From Planctomycetaceae bacterium (lineage in GTDB: Bacteria > Planctomycetota > Planctomycetia > Pirellulales > Thermoguttaceae), in contig JAAYAY010000321.1 in assembly GCA_012719125.1 (NCBI GenBank), positions 16,876 to 80,875 on the forward strand: a DNA stretch of 64,000 nucleotides, in the 5' to 3' direction. Shown here piece by piece: positions 52,312 through 63,988 of this stretch. The position numbers were made by a program, and so were the translations under genes. The notes beneath the pieces are model-generated. The model made no database searches. It saw only the letters and a program-made list of their open reading frames with translations, and was not told the origin of the DNA. How positions within the stretch are numbered: position 1 is the first letter of the stretch; each line of letters begins with the position of its first letter.

Positions 52312-54756
52312 CTACCGCTCCTTCATCGCCCCCCACCTGAGTTCCGCGGGGCGCTGGCTGTCGAGGCTTCCTCCCGTTCTCACCGACCAGGTGATCGCCG
52401 CCTGGCGAAGCTGCTCGCTGCCGCTATTGACGAAATCGTGGGCCATACGTTCGTCGTCGGAGCCCTCCAACGCCGCGACCAGTTCCGAAATCGTCTCATC
52501 GCCGTAACCGATGCGGATCAGCGATCGGGCCGCGTAGAGTTGCCTGTCGCGTGACTGACTGTGAAGATCCTCAAAGAGGATTTGCTTGGTACGCGGCCAT
52601 AGCGCAATGAGATCGAAACGCGTACCAGCCAGGATCATGTAGCGCACGGCTTCATCAGCGTCATTCGGCAACTCCATGTTCGCAGTCAGGTTGCTGAGAA
52701 TCCTTGCGCCTTCCAGCGTTGCCAGTTGTGGATCGGTAGCGTCTTCCATCCGAACCTTGCTCGCGCTCTCGGTCTGCGTTTGCTGTCGGTGGTCCACGTC
52801 GGTAGTCGCACCGGTCAACTCGGCAAGAGTCCGCTTGGCGTCCCGCTGGAGCGGATCGCTGTTGTCTTCGGCGATCTCCCGCACAGCAGGAACGACGTCC
52901 GGATTTCCGATCCGCCGAATCGCGGTGAGCAGGTCACGTCGAGTCGTCAACCGCATATGCGGTGAGACTCGCTCCGCATCTGGTTTGCGCGGCGGTATGA
53001 CCATGGACATGGTCTCTGGGAGTGTGGGACCTTTCTCTTTCCCTTCAGAAGGCACTTCGGGGCGACCATCCGCTCTCGGAGCCTGCCAACGCATTTTCTT
53101 GAGCATCGCGGCCAGGTACGGCGATGCCTGCCTTGCCTTCATCGTCCCAAGGGCCTGCACCGCAACGAGACCGGCATCTTCGTCATCGAGCAGTTTCAAC
53201 AGGGGCGAAATGGCGATCGGATCGCCCAACTCTCCCAATGCGTGGGCCGCAAAGCGTCGGACAATGACGTTGTTGTGATTGAGAGCGTCGATCAACGGTT
53301 CCACGGCACGCACGTCGCCGAAGCTACCCAGGGCAAAGGCTGCGGAAGCGGCGAGTGCCTCGTCCTGTAACAGAGGCACCAGAACGCTCACGGTACGCGG
53401 ATCGCGCACCGGTGCAAGGGCGATTGCATACGCGGCACTGCCACGCACGGACTCTCCTTCGTCTTCGAGGGCGGCCAACAGGCGATCAATCGACTGGAAC
53501 GACCACACAAGCATGGCACACGTTCCGCAACTGAACCGCCGGTATTCCTCTTCTGCCCCGTCGAAGACTGGATCGCGCTCTTCATCCGCCATGGTGAACG
53601 AAAGATGGCCCACCGGCTTCTTATATAGGGCGGCCAGCAGGGATGGTGCGCTATCCGGGTGATCACACGCGGCGAGTGCCTGGCTTGGCAGACTGGCCAA
53701 GATCCCCGTTTCCCTGACAATGTTTTCGACAAGGATTCTCACCGACTCGGTGCTTCGGATTCGGCCGAGCGCGACGATGCAATCGCCGTATAGGTGCTTG
53801 GCCTTCATTGAGGCTGCGAGCAGGGAAACAGCACGCCTGTCGCCGATACGGCCGAGCGCCTCGATTGCACTCGCCCGGGTAAGATCGTCCTCCCGCTCAT
53901 CACCAGCCAGAGCGAGCAGGGTCGGCAGTCCACGAACATCTCCAATCAGTCCGAGCGTGTCACATGCCCTCTCTTGCGTCCAATCGTCACCTGACTTGGC
54001 CAACTCGCAGATTGCTGGAATGCAGTCCGGATGGCGCAATGTCCCGGCCACTTCGATGGTCACGTAACTTGAAGCATTCGGGAGTCGTGGCAGCAGAATC
54101 GCGGGAACACGAGGGTCGTCAAGCTGGCTGATGGCACGCATCGCCGCGGAACTCGTGTTGCGGGTCCCCTCCAGAAGCAACGTCAAGGGCTCCAGGGCAG
54201 CAGGATCGCCAAGTTCTCCCAGTACGCGACAGGCATCACAGAGGATCTCTTCATCCTGAGCGTGGCGGAGCTGGGCGAGATAGCCCTCCAACAACTCGTC
54301 GAACAGACGTTTCCTTTCCGGTTCCGGAAGCCCGTAGAGCCACCACCGCGTATCGATCTGCGGGACTACCTCGTACGGATTCACCTGGTCAACCGGTCGC
54401 CTGCAATCGAACGGCGGAAAGTCGTCGATTCTCTGCACCAGCAAAGGCAGGAAGCTCTTACGATAGGATCGCAAGGCGTTTTTCCGCGGAACGGAAAACT
54501 CGGGCCCCGCCGCTTCAACTTCTTGCCTGAGCAACCACAGCATTCGCTGAGCCGCACAGCTTGCATAGCCACTCTCTGGAAACCGGGTGATGAAGTCGAC
54601 GTGCTTCTCTGGTGAATCGCTCTCCAGAGTCGCCAACCACGCGGCCGCATCGTCACTCAGTGCCAACGCTTCCTCCGGCTGCGCCCCGGCGATCCCCCAC
54701 GACCACGAGGCAGAGACTATCGCCGCCAGCGTCCAGACGTGCCACCTCACGACCAT
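52312..54756 (-). CDS. Exported HEAT-repeat protein
   Basis: About 814 aa from an ATG at 54756; GGAGGG ends 1-2 bases before it, so a GTG at 54750 may be the true start. A signal peptide (WTLAAIVSASWSWGIAGAQ) precedes more than ten HEAT/PBS-lyase-like repeats, for example CRVLGELGDPAALEPLTLLL, CDTLGLIGDVRGLPTLLALA, IEALGRIGDRRAVSLLAASM and AHALGELGDPIAISPLLKLL. These form a superhelical scaffold for protein-protein contacts. It is likely periplasmic. No enzymatic site is seen. Confidence 0.82.
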   Translation of the reverse strand: MVVRWHVWTLAAIVSASWSWGIAGAQPEEALALSDDAAAWLATLESDSPEKHVDFITRFPESGYASCAAQRMLWLLRQEVEAAGPEFSVPRKNALRSYRKSFLPLLVQRIDDFPPFDCRRPVDQVNPYEVVPQIDTRWWLYGLPEPERKRLFDELLEGYLAQLRHAQDEEILCDACRVLGELGDPAALEPLTLLLEGTRNTSSAAMRAISQLDDPRVPAILLPRLPNASSYVTIEVAGTLRHPDCIPAICELAKSGDDWTQERACDTLGLIGDVRGLPTLLALAGDEREDDLTRASAIEALGRIGDRRAVSLLAASMKAKHLYGDCIVALGRIRSTESVRILVENIVRETGILASLPSQALAACDHPDSAPSLLAALYKKPVGHLSFTMADEERDPVFDGAEEEYRRFSCGTCAMLVWSFQSIDRLLAALEDEGESVRGSAAYAIALAPVRDPRTVSVLVPLLQDEALAASAAFALGSFGDVRAVEPLIDALNHNNVIVRRFAAHALGELGDPIAISPLLKLLDDEDAGLVAVQALGTMKARQASPYLAAMLKKMRWQAPRADGRPEVPSEGKEKGPTLPETMSMVIPPRKPDAERVSPHMRLTTRRDLLTAIRRIGNPDVVPAVREIAEDNSDPLQRDAKRTLAELTGATTDVDHRQQTQTESASKVRMEDATDPQLATLEGARILSNLTANMELPNDADEAVRYMILAGTRFDLIALWPRTKQILFEDLHSQSRDRQLYAARSLIRIGYGDETISELVAALEGSDDERMAHDFVNSGSEQLRQAAITWSVRTGGSLDSQRPAELRWGAMKER

Positions 54757-55171
54757 ACCCTCCGTCCAACTGATATCCTGAGCCAGCCCTGCACGCCACA
54801 GGAGATGCACCTCACCACCTTCACCGAGGTTTGCACAGTTCATGAACGGTGGGCTGAAAACGAAAGCCCGGATTCCTCGGACAATGGTCAAACAACCCAT
54901 TCAGTCAGTGTGCAGATCTCAGGAGTGCTTCCGGCAGGATAGCCGGATATGCAGATCGTGCCAAGATGGGGCATTGTCGGATCGGATCCCGAATCGCCCA
55001 CCCGAAGACTTCTTGCGACGGGTGCAGGCCGCAAGCGAAGGCGAAAGACCGCACCGTACCTCCCGCCTTCTGCAAGTGGGGATGGCAGGTTTCCCGATCA
55101 TAACCTAAGATTCGTTGGGCTCCCCTCTTCCGTTCAGATCCTGCAATCCGCACAAGCGGACCGGGGCGATC

Positions 55172-57778
<2,607 letters not shown>

Positions 57779-57945
57779 CCTGTCATCCGCCCGATCGTCC
57801 AGTCCCAGCACCCACTGAAGTGGCCCCTTCGCCCAATTCAGCTTCTCCACCGGCCTGTCCAGCCTCTTCGTCCAACGGCCGGCCCACCCATCCCGCCCTT
57901 GCACTCCCCCGCTCGGATGAGATAATGGATCGACCCGACCGCGGG

Positions 57946-57963
57946 GGGCTCGCGCGAGCCCCA
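57946..57963. repeat. Perfect 18-base palindrome upstream of the tRNA
   Basis: GGGGCTCGCGCGAGCCCC is its own reverse complement; as RNA it gives a 7-bp stem with a 4-base loop. It lies 27 bases before the tRNA and about 170 bases after the kinase stop. It could end the kinase transcript, but no T-run follows. Confidence 0.5.
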
Positions 57964-57989
57964 TCCGCGTTCTCCGTGTCAGCTTCCTT

Positions 57990-58062
57990 GGGCCCGTAGC
58001 TCAACGGTTAGAGCAGCAGACTCATAATCTGTTGGTTGCTGGTTCGAATCCAGCCGGGCCTA
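57990..58062 (+). tRNA. tRNA-Met (CAT anticodon)
   Basis: A 73-base cloverleaf: acceptor GGGCCCG/CGGGCCT, D arm GCTC...GAGC, anticodon arm GCAGA-CTCATAA-TCTGT with CAT at 34-36, variable TGGTT, T arm GCTGG-TTCGAAT-CCAGC, discriminator A73. The 1-72 pair is G-U and CCA is not encoded. By sequence the anticodon could be read by lysidine-modified tRNA-Ile2 as well, but the absence of other clear Ile2 determinants favours elongator Met. A strong hairpin follows within a few bases. Confidence 0.9.
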
Positions 58063-58065
58063 CTC

Positions 58066-58104
58066 ACAAAGCCTTGTGTAGCAATAGGTTGCACAAGGCT
58101 TTGT
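58066..58104 (+). terminator. Hairpin directly after tRNA-Met
   Basis: ACAAAGCCTTGTG (58066-58078) and CACAAGGCTTTGT (58092-58104) are exact reverse complements with a 13-base loop; TTCTT follows. It starts four bases after the tRNA discriminator base. A tRNA terminator is the simplest reading. Confidence 0.7.
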
Positions 58105-58344
58105 TTCTTACTCGGGGGTGAGATTCGTCCCGGTGCAACGCTGGTGCAACGTTGCGACAAGATTTTGCCCCGTTGGGCAATCAGCGGTAGTGATGCTCCG
58201 CTCCGATTCACGGCGAGCCTGCCTGTTCTCACCGATTCCCCTCGGCTCGGCTGCCTAGCCCATCTCGCAGCGTCCCCTGGCCCTGCCCCCATCGAATCGG
58301 CCGCTGGGTCCCCTATTAGCTAGAACACCCGCTCGACTCAGTGC

Positions 58345-58740
58345 CTACAAGAACAGATCGTATTCCACCGTCTCCGCCATTGCCCCTTCTGGATCGATGG
58401 TATCCGCGAAGACTAGGCCGGATTGGGCATTCGGAAGATAGAATACCTCGTCGAACGAACCGTCCGGACCGACCGTGACGCTGACCCCGCTTATAGCTCC
58501 ACTGAAGGTGACGATATAACCTTCCGTTGAGCCGTCTGGATCGGAAACGTATCCGTAGAACTCGTACGTGTCATACGCGCTGTTGGAGATCGCGAACCAC
58601 TCGATCTCAGGCGGGTTGTTCGGCGGCGGGTCGTCGGCCGACGCAGGCGAGAAGATCGCGCAGAAGACGGCCGCAACAATTGCCAAGGTGAATGTACGTG
58701 ATCGAGAACGATACTTCCGGTCCCTCTGCGCGCGCAGCAT
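58345..58740 (-). CDS. Small secreted protein with one Ig/cadherin-like domain
   Basis: 131 aa from an ATG at 58740 with AAGGAG 7-8 bases upstream, much better than an in-frame ATG at 58893. A basic stretch (RKYRSRSR) and a hydrophobic helix (TFTLAIVAAVFCAIFSPASA) make a signal peptide. The mature part (NPPEIEWFAISNSAYDTYEF, YGYVSDPDGSTEGY) is beta-rich and contains the SDPDG turn often found in cadherin/Ig-like modules. It may be an exported partner of the kinase locus upstream on the same strand, but the 428-base gap argues for its own promoter. Function unknown. Confidence 0.6.
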   Translation of the reverse strand: MLRAQRDRKYRSRSRTFTLAIVAAVFCAIFSPASADDPPPNNPPEIEWFAISNSAYDTYEFYGYVSDPDGSTEGYIVTFSGAISGVSVTVGPDGSFDEVFYLPNAQSGLVFADTIDPEGAMAETVEYDLFL

Positions 58741-59168
58741 AAAGAAGTCTCCTTCCAGGTGTTGGGAGCCGAGAATTGCCGGATGCGATTTCCGCAGGGC
58801 CCACAGAATGCCCGATACGTTCGGACAAGCCCTCATGATTTCAATTGAGATTTCGCAACTGAAGCGGACGTGAGCTTCTTGAGAAGCCCTCACACTCCGC
58901 CCTGGAGGCGGGCCTATTCAGCAGAGAAAGAGCGGATTATCCTCGCTGCCAGGCCGGCAGCGAGGCCGTACGAGTCGACGAAGAAAAGCAATCCTTGGGC
59001 CCGCATCTTCGCACGAACTCATCGAACGGAAACCGCCGTGTTGGAGAGTTCGAGCCTCTTGTGACCGACTACGGGCCGTCCGGAATCAATCAGGCACCAT
59101 TGTGAACGTCGCCGCGCATCGTGCTCGGGTCGCCGGCAGATACCCCAATTCCGTTGATGGATAGATCA
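58741..59168. other. Intergenic region with a strong hairpin
   Basis: 428 bases between the kinase stop and the small secreted protein start, both on the minus strand. At 58941-58965 CCTCGCTGCC/GGCAGCGAGG makes a 10-bp stem with a 5-base loop, without a T-run on either side. No gene was recognised. It should contain the promoter of the small gene. Confidence 0.5.
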
Positions 59169-61313
59169 CTAGAGTGGATCGATAAGTGTAGTGGGCTCGG
59201 CCGCCTTCCTGCCACGCGGCGTATTCATCAACTGCTTGTACCTCGGCTCGCCTTTCAGCGGACGAAGCGCAGAATCGCGATTCACCACTGCCATATCCAG
59301 GCCAAGCGAGATTCCCTCTTCCAGATAGGTAAGGGCCTTCGCGAACCCCTGGGAATCCGCGCCGGGATCAATCGTGCAGAAAGTCGCCGCGAGCCGGCAG
59401 AGTTCGCTGTCGGGTGGGCCAAGCTCGAGGGCCTGCGCTGCATGGGAGTACGCATCGGACGGGATCGGCCGCTTCATTCGGTAAAGACGCAGGTAGAGAA
59501 TCGCCAGATTGTATTGCACCGCCTGCTGGTGTGAATCGAGTCGTGCTGCCTCCGTCAGGGCTCGCTCGGCACCCTCAAGATCTCCCACACAAAGGCAAGA
59601 GTAGCCTATGTTGTTGAGCACCGCGACCGATGACTGCCCGGTTTCTCCTGCCATGCGATAAGCCACGATCGCCTCTTTGTGATACCTGAGCCGGTTCAGG
59701 CAGTATCCGCTGCCAATCGTTCCTTCGGGAGTCGGCCTGAGCTTATAGGAGTCTCCCAGATCCTCGAGGGCGCTGCGATACTCACCCAGCTTCACCAACG
59801 CTCGCCCCCGCTCCAAAAGAGCTTCTGACGGATCCGGTGCGGATCGAATGGCATTGCCGAACGCTTCCGCGGCCAGGTCATACTCTTCCCGCTGATAATA
59901 GGCTCGCCCGCGCTGGATTTGGCGCACGTGGTAAGGGTCACGCGTCGCCAGAAAGATACCGAGAGCAACGAAGATCGTCGCCAGCACGATGGCAAATACC
60001 GTTGCCGCCTTGCGATGCGAACGGATCCATCGCTTCGCACGGCGAGCCGGACGCAGCTCTTTCCGCAGAGAATCAGCCAATTTGGCGGCCGAGGCCGGCC
60101 GATCGTCCGGATTGAAGGCTAGGCATTTCTCGATCGTGTCCGCCAGACGCCGATCCACCATTCGGTTCTTCTCCCGCAGTGGGCTTGGACCGCAAGCCTG
60201 CCGGTCGAGCAAAAGCCGGGCGGTCTGCTGAAAGGAAGACGCCCATTGAACCGGCCCGAAGGGGAGAGTCCCCGCCAATAGCTCGTAGAAGATGACACCC
60301 AGGGAGAACAAGTCCGATCGCTGATCGGTGAGAGACGGAGAGACGTCAAAATCACCCGCAATCGCCGCAAGCTGCTCGGGAGCCATATAGGGCAACGTGC
60401 CGCCGATCCTGTTTGCGCCCCCCTGGTCGTCGAACGAGAGGTTGAAGTCGAGAAGAAGGGGCCGGCATTCGTGCGATAAGAGAACATTGGACGGCTTGAG
60501 ATCGCGATGGCATATCCCCTTCGCATGGGCATAGGCCAGCGCGTCGCTCAACTGGATCGCCAAGTGAACCATCCCGTCAACGTACGATCCTTTGCGCAAG
60601 ATGCGGTCAATACGGTTCTCCGGCGGCAGTTCCGATTTGTCGTGCAGACTCTCAACCGCCTCCACGACCACACGAGCGCGAGTCGGCGGCCGGCAATCCG
60701 GGAAGGCCGCGTCGAGGATATCACACAATGTAGTCCGCCCATGATAGGGCATGCAGATCGCGGTGAGACTGCTGCTCGGATCCTTCCGGATGGAATGAAC
60801 TGGCACTACATTTGTATGCCGAAGCCGTCCCAGCATCTCTGCTTCTTCGTCTCCTCCCAAAGCAACCTTCAGGGCAACCAGTCGATCACCCAATGCCGGC
60901 TCGGATGCCAGGAAGACTCGGCCAAACGTGCCGCGCCCAAGTTCGGCCAACAGTCGGAATCCAAGGAAATCGTCTCCGGTCTCCGGCCAGGCAACGTCGT
61001 GTTCCAATGCCTGGATACCGCTATCCCTGCTCAGCATCTGCCGAACCTGGATGAGCATGAACAGGGACCGTTGCAGGGAGGGAAAACGCCGCGAGTACTG
61101 ATCGGCGCTGAGCGACTCGCCGCGATCGAGACGCTGAAGATACTCGTGATACGCCAGGTCGAGCACAATCGACCTGTGCTGCTCCAATCCCGGCCATTCT
61201 TGCAGAAGCGCGGAAACGTCGGCTTCCTCGCCGCGATGCCATCGATCTCTCACTTCCGCGGCAAAGCGGTCCGCAAACTGCGCGCCGTCGATATTCGTCG
61301 TTGCTCTAGACAT
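59169..61313 (-). CDS. Ser/Thr protein kinase with TM helix and TPR domain
   Basis: About 714 aa from the ATG at 61313 (a GTG immediately before is also possible). Residues 119-420 are the kinase (numbering is from that GTG, one ahead of the ATG): P-loop GRGTFGRV, K150 in VALKV, catalytic HRDLKPSN at 270-277, and the metal-binding loop as LLDFNLSF, where DFG is DFN. APE is APEQ in YMAPEQLA. A TM helix (TVFAIVLATIFVALGIFLA) is near residue 455, and several TPR units (AYYQREEYDLAAEAFGNAI, RGRALVKLGEYRSALEDLG) follow. It starts 24 bases after the ECF sigma gene and is in the same operon. The kinase may control that sigma factor, a known planctomycete pairing. Confidence 0.88.
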   Translation of the reverse strand: MSRATTNIDGAQFADRFAAEVRDRWHRGEEADVSALLQEWPGLEQHRSIVLDLAYHEYLQRLDRGESLSADQYSRRFPSLQRSLFMLIQVRQMLSRDSGIQALEHDVAWPETGDDFLGFRLLAELGRGTFGRVFLASEPALGDRLVALKVALGGDEEAEMLGRLRHTNVVPVHSIRKDPSSSLTAICMPYHGRTTLCDILDAAFPDCRPPTRARVVVEAVESLHDKSELPPENRIDRILRKGSYVDGMVHLAIQLSDALAYAHAKGICHRDLKPSNVLLSHECRPLLLDFNLSFDDQGGANRIGGTLPYMAPEQLAAIAGDFDVSPSLTDQRSDLFSLGVIFYELLAGTLPFGPVQWASSFQQTARLLLDRQACGPSPLREKNRMVDRRLADTIEKCLAFNPDDRPASAAKLADSLRKELRPARRAKRWIRSHRKAATVFAIVLATIFVALGIFLATRDPYHVRQIQRGRAYYQREEYDLAAEAFGNAIRSAPDPSEALLERGRALVKLGEYRSALEDLGDSYKLRPTPEGTIGSGYCLNRLRYHKEAIVAYRMAGETGQSSVAVLNNIGYSCLCVGDLEGAERALTEAARLDSHQQAVQYNLAILYLRLYRMKRPIPSDAYSHAAQALELGPPDSELCRLAATFCTIDPGADSQGFAKALTYLEEGISLGLDMAVVNRDSALRPLKGEPRYKQLMNTPRGRKAAEPTTLIDPL

Positions 61314-61337
61314 CACCCTGACAGTCCCATCGGTGCC

Positions 61338-61913
61338 CTACTCCAGCGACTCTCTGCAAAGCTTCTTCAAGAAGCGGCGTACTGTGCGCTCCGACAACCC
61401 GAGAGAATCGGCGATCCCGGTGCATGTATGTCCCTGAAGCCGCATGCGAATGATCTCTTGGTAGTGCTCCGGGTGGTCCTGCATGATCCGATTCCATTGC
61501 TCCCGTGCGATGGCCGCCGCAACCGGCGTCTCCTCGTGACTGGCCGGTGCCAGGTCATCGTGGTCGGGCAAGGCATCCAGAGAGCGTTCTCGACCAACGT
61601 TGAATTTCTGCGTGTTGAGACGCCGCCGCGTCTCCATCCCGACCTTGTTGCGAGCCATCGTGCGCAGAAAGGCAACTAGCTCTCCCGGGTGGTTGAATCG
61701 CTGTGCCTGCCCGCGAGCGCGGAAGAACGACGACCAAACAAGCTGCACGAAATCCAACGAATCGAATTTCGATCGCAATCGCGCATCAAGGGAACGCCTC
61801 ACGGCACGCCGGATATGGTCGCCATACTTCTCAACCAGTTCCCAGGCCGCCTCTTCCGATCCGTCGCACACCCGCTGCAGAAGTATTTGGAAGTCGTCCA
61901 GTTCATCTGGCAT
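61338..61913 (-). CDS. ECF-type sigma-70 factor
   Basis: About 191 aa from an ATG at 61913. Region 2 (VEKYGDHIRRAVRRSLD, FDSLDFVQLVWSSFF, ELVAFLRTMARNKVG) and region 4 (RMRLQGHTCTGIADSLGLSERTVRRFLKKL) are clear. No anti-sigma gene is next to it; instead a TPR-containing Ser/Thr kinase follows on the same transcript, so phosphorylation is the likely control. It redirects RNA polymerase to a small target set. The true targets are unknown. Confidence 0.88.
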   Translation of the reverse strand: MPDELDDFQILLQRVCDGSEEAAWELVEKYGDHIRRAVRRSLDARLRSKFDSLDFVQLVWSSFFRARGQAQRFNHPGELVAFLRTMARNKVGMETRRRLNTQKFNVGRERSLDALPDHDDLAPASHEETPVAAAIAREQWNRIMQDHPEHYQEIIRMRLQGHTCTGIADSLGLSERTVRRFLKKLCRESLE

Positions 61914-62036
61914 AGCATCACCGTTGACCCAACAAGCGAAGTAAGACCATGCCCCCCGAAAAACTTCTCCAAATCGAGTGTCCGCTCGCCGCTTCGAATC
62001 GCAATTAAGACTTTGAGCGAGTGATAAACTGTACAA

Positions 62037-63065
62037 TCAGGGCGCCTGGGCTGCCAGAGAATCGTCTCGCGCACCCAGGCAACTGAATAGCCATAGTTCC
62101 ACGTCGTAGGAGACAAGCCGAACCGACCCATCCAGCATGGACATATTGACGCCACCTGGATGAGACGATCCAAACCGCATGTTGCCGTCGCTGACCACCG
62201 GGTCGGGCATCGGTGCTCGATCCGTCCGCCGGATAACGCTCAGGTCCCAACCTGCCGTATAGCCTGCTCGGTCGTCGTTTTGATAGTCCCCGAGCCGACT
62301 TGAGTTGAGCCTCTTGTCTCCAAACGCAAATGTGTTCGAGGTACCGTCTCTGATCGAGGAAAAATCCGTGGGGCGTATCGGGTCGTTCCATTTTGTGCGA
62401 CCTACCCACCCGCACGGTCCGTCGCATCCCGCTCCTAGGCTGCCGTCCGGACGCAAGTAATTCGAACTGAAACTGGAGGCCGCATAATCGTTCTGAGCAT
62501 GCCCGAAATCCTCGCTGGACTTAGCCTGGATTCTCTGGCCGTTGACTACAATCCAGTTGTACCAATCCGATGTTTCGGGATGAACCGTCGGGCCTCGTCG
62601 CGAGGGACAGAAAAAGACCGGGACAGGAGATTGAACTGCCACAACAGACTTTGCGACAAGTTGCTGAATCGGGTCCGCGAGCGGCTCTGCCCCTGCCCCT
62701 GAGTAGACGGCGTTCTGTTCAAGGTAGGGAAGCAGTTGAAATCCCCACCCCGCCGTCTGTTGTTTTCCCACTTCGGGAACGCCGTTGCGATAACTTACGT
62801 GATACCCCGACGAATCACCGCCCGACGGAAATGCGCGATGGACGTCATGATGATTGTGGAGAGCAAACGTCAATTGCTTGAGGTGGTTGCTGCACTCAGC
62901 CCCACGCGCCGTTTCGCGAGCCGCTTGAACGGCGGGGAGGAGAAGCGCTGCCAACATCCCAACGATCGCAATTACGACAATCAACTCAACGAGAGTGTAG
63001 GCTCGGTACCTAGGTCCCACCCGAGGCGTTCCGCGTTCGCACCCACAAGAGATTGTCTCAAGCAC
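62037..63065 (-). CDS. DUF1559 prepilin-like protein with H-X9-DG motif
   Basis: About 342 aa from a GTG at 63065, chosen because GAGGGG lies 8 bases upstream. A type IV-like prepilin helix is present (YTLVELIVVIAIVGMLAAL, with the E5-type Glu), then QAARETARGAECSNHLKQ, the DUF1559 core, and the C-terminal HPGGVNMSMLDGSVRLVS (H-X9-DG). The family is widespread and abundant in planctomycetes and may form surface filaments. It is processed by a prepilin peptidase if the motif is used. It sits downstream of a large gene-poor segment. No pilus operon is adjacent. Confidence 0.82.
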   Translation of the reverse strand: MLETISCGCERGTPRVGPRYRAYTLVELIVVIAIVGMLAALLLPAVQAARETARGAECSNHLKQLTFALHNHHDVHRAFPSGGDSSGYHVSYRNGVPEVGKQQTAGWGFQLLPYLEQNAVYSGAGAEPLADPIQQLVAKSVVAVQSPVPVFFCPSRRGPTVHPETSDWYNWIVVNGQRIQAKSSEDFGHAQNDYAASSFSSNYLRPDGSLGAGCDGPCGWVGRTKWNDPIRPTDFSSIRDGTSNTFAFGDKRLNSSRLGDYQNDDRAGYTAGWDLSVIRRTDRAPMPDPVVSDGNMRFGSSHPGGVNMSMLDGSVRLVSYDVELWLFSCLGARDDSLAAQAP

Positions 63066-63365
63066 TGGACCGCCCCTCGGGCAGAAAGAGTGAGCCACCC
63101 TCCCCCAAAACAACTACAACGTGCCCCAATTTGCGAGCGGACCATCCGGGACCCTTTCCCTCGCTCAAACGGTATTATTGTCGGCGCAAGCCCCGTATGC
63201 AAGGAATGCCCCTGCCAAAGTAGGGTTTCCTTGCCGATTACCGCGGCGTACCACGAGTCGGTTGTGTTCCCTCACACCGGACCTAATACAGACAGCCTTT
63301 GGCGTTGGCAGTGCTCGATGCCTGGTGATTGGAAGTGCCTCAAACCCCCAGTTACTCGTTCTTGC

Positions 63366-63387
63366 CAGCCCAAAGGCTGCCTTTTTT
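63366..63387 (+). terminator. Weak intrinsic terminator-like hairpin
   Basis: CAGCC-CAAA-GGCTG with CC and six T's afterwards (63382-63387). The stem is only five base pairs, but the T-run is good. No + strand gene upstream of it was recognised, which is one reason to suspect a transcript here. Confidence 0.4.
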
Positions 63388-63888
63388 ATGGCAGTGTGTA
63401 GAAATCGGTTCTCTCTCCAGGACAATCCTGTCTTATCCCGCCTCGGCCATGGCACGAGCCATGTGGTTGTCCACAGGGCTCGGCGCGGGCCTGTACCGAA
63501 TTCTGTGCTCGTGATGCTGCGGGAAGGGGACAGTCCCCTCGGCGCAACCTTAGAGATCCTCGCCGATCCGTGAACCGTGCGTCTCAAGCGGGCCAAACGG
63601 ACGACTTCTTTCTCACGAGGCGTAAGTGCTGATGCCTCAAGACAACCCTGATAAAAAGGTTGAGTGGAAGTGCCTGTGAGACTTGTATCTTAGGGGCTCT
63701 CCTGGCAAGTGCGGGCTTCCCTGCATCACTTCGAATCGTAGCGGCCGCACGGAATGTCGTGTATCCTGGCAGACGATGTGCTCCGGCAACCGCCAGCAGC
63801 TCTACCGGGCTGGCCCATCACCCCCATATTGTGGCGACTGTGTGTTACACTGGACGTCCTATTTGTCTGCCGGGATAAAACGAATTGC

Positions 63889-63988
63889 GATCTATCCGGC
63901 TGACAGTCCTTCAGGTAGCGTTGAAGGCCTGTAGGGGAACGGAAACGATACGGTTGGGAGAACGTTTTGGCCGTCAGCCGGATAGATC
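63889..63988. repeat. 16-bp perfect inverted repeat around a structured segment
   Basis: GATCTATCCGGCTGAC (63889-63904) and GTCAGCCGGATAGATC (63973-63988) are exact reverse complements, 68 bases apart. Inside, CCTTCA...TGAAGG makes a second small hairpin. It could be a terminal inverted repeat of a small element or a base-paired RNA. Confidence 0.6.

Noticed and set aside
58008..58292. 94-codon minus frame reading through the tRNA
   Set aside because: The C-terminal third is the antisense of tRNA-Met and its hairpin; I considered an integrase tail but saw no integrase motif.
63121..63596. Open frames of 143-150 codons on both strands
   Set aside because: They overlap each other, have no ribosome binding site I would defend and contain no recognisable motif.
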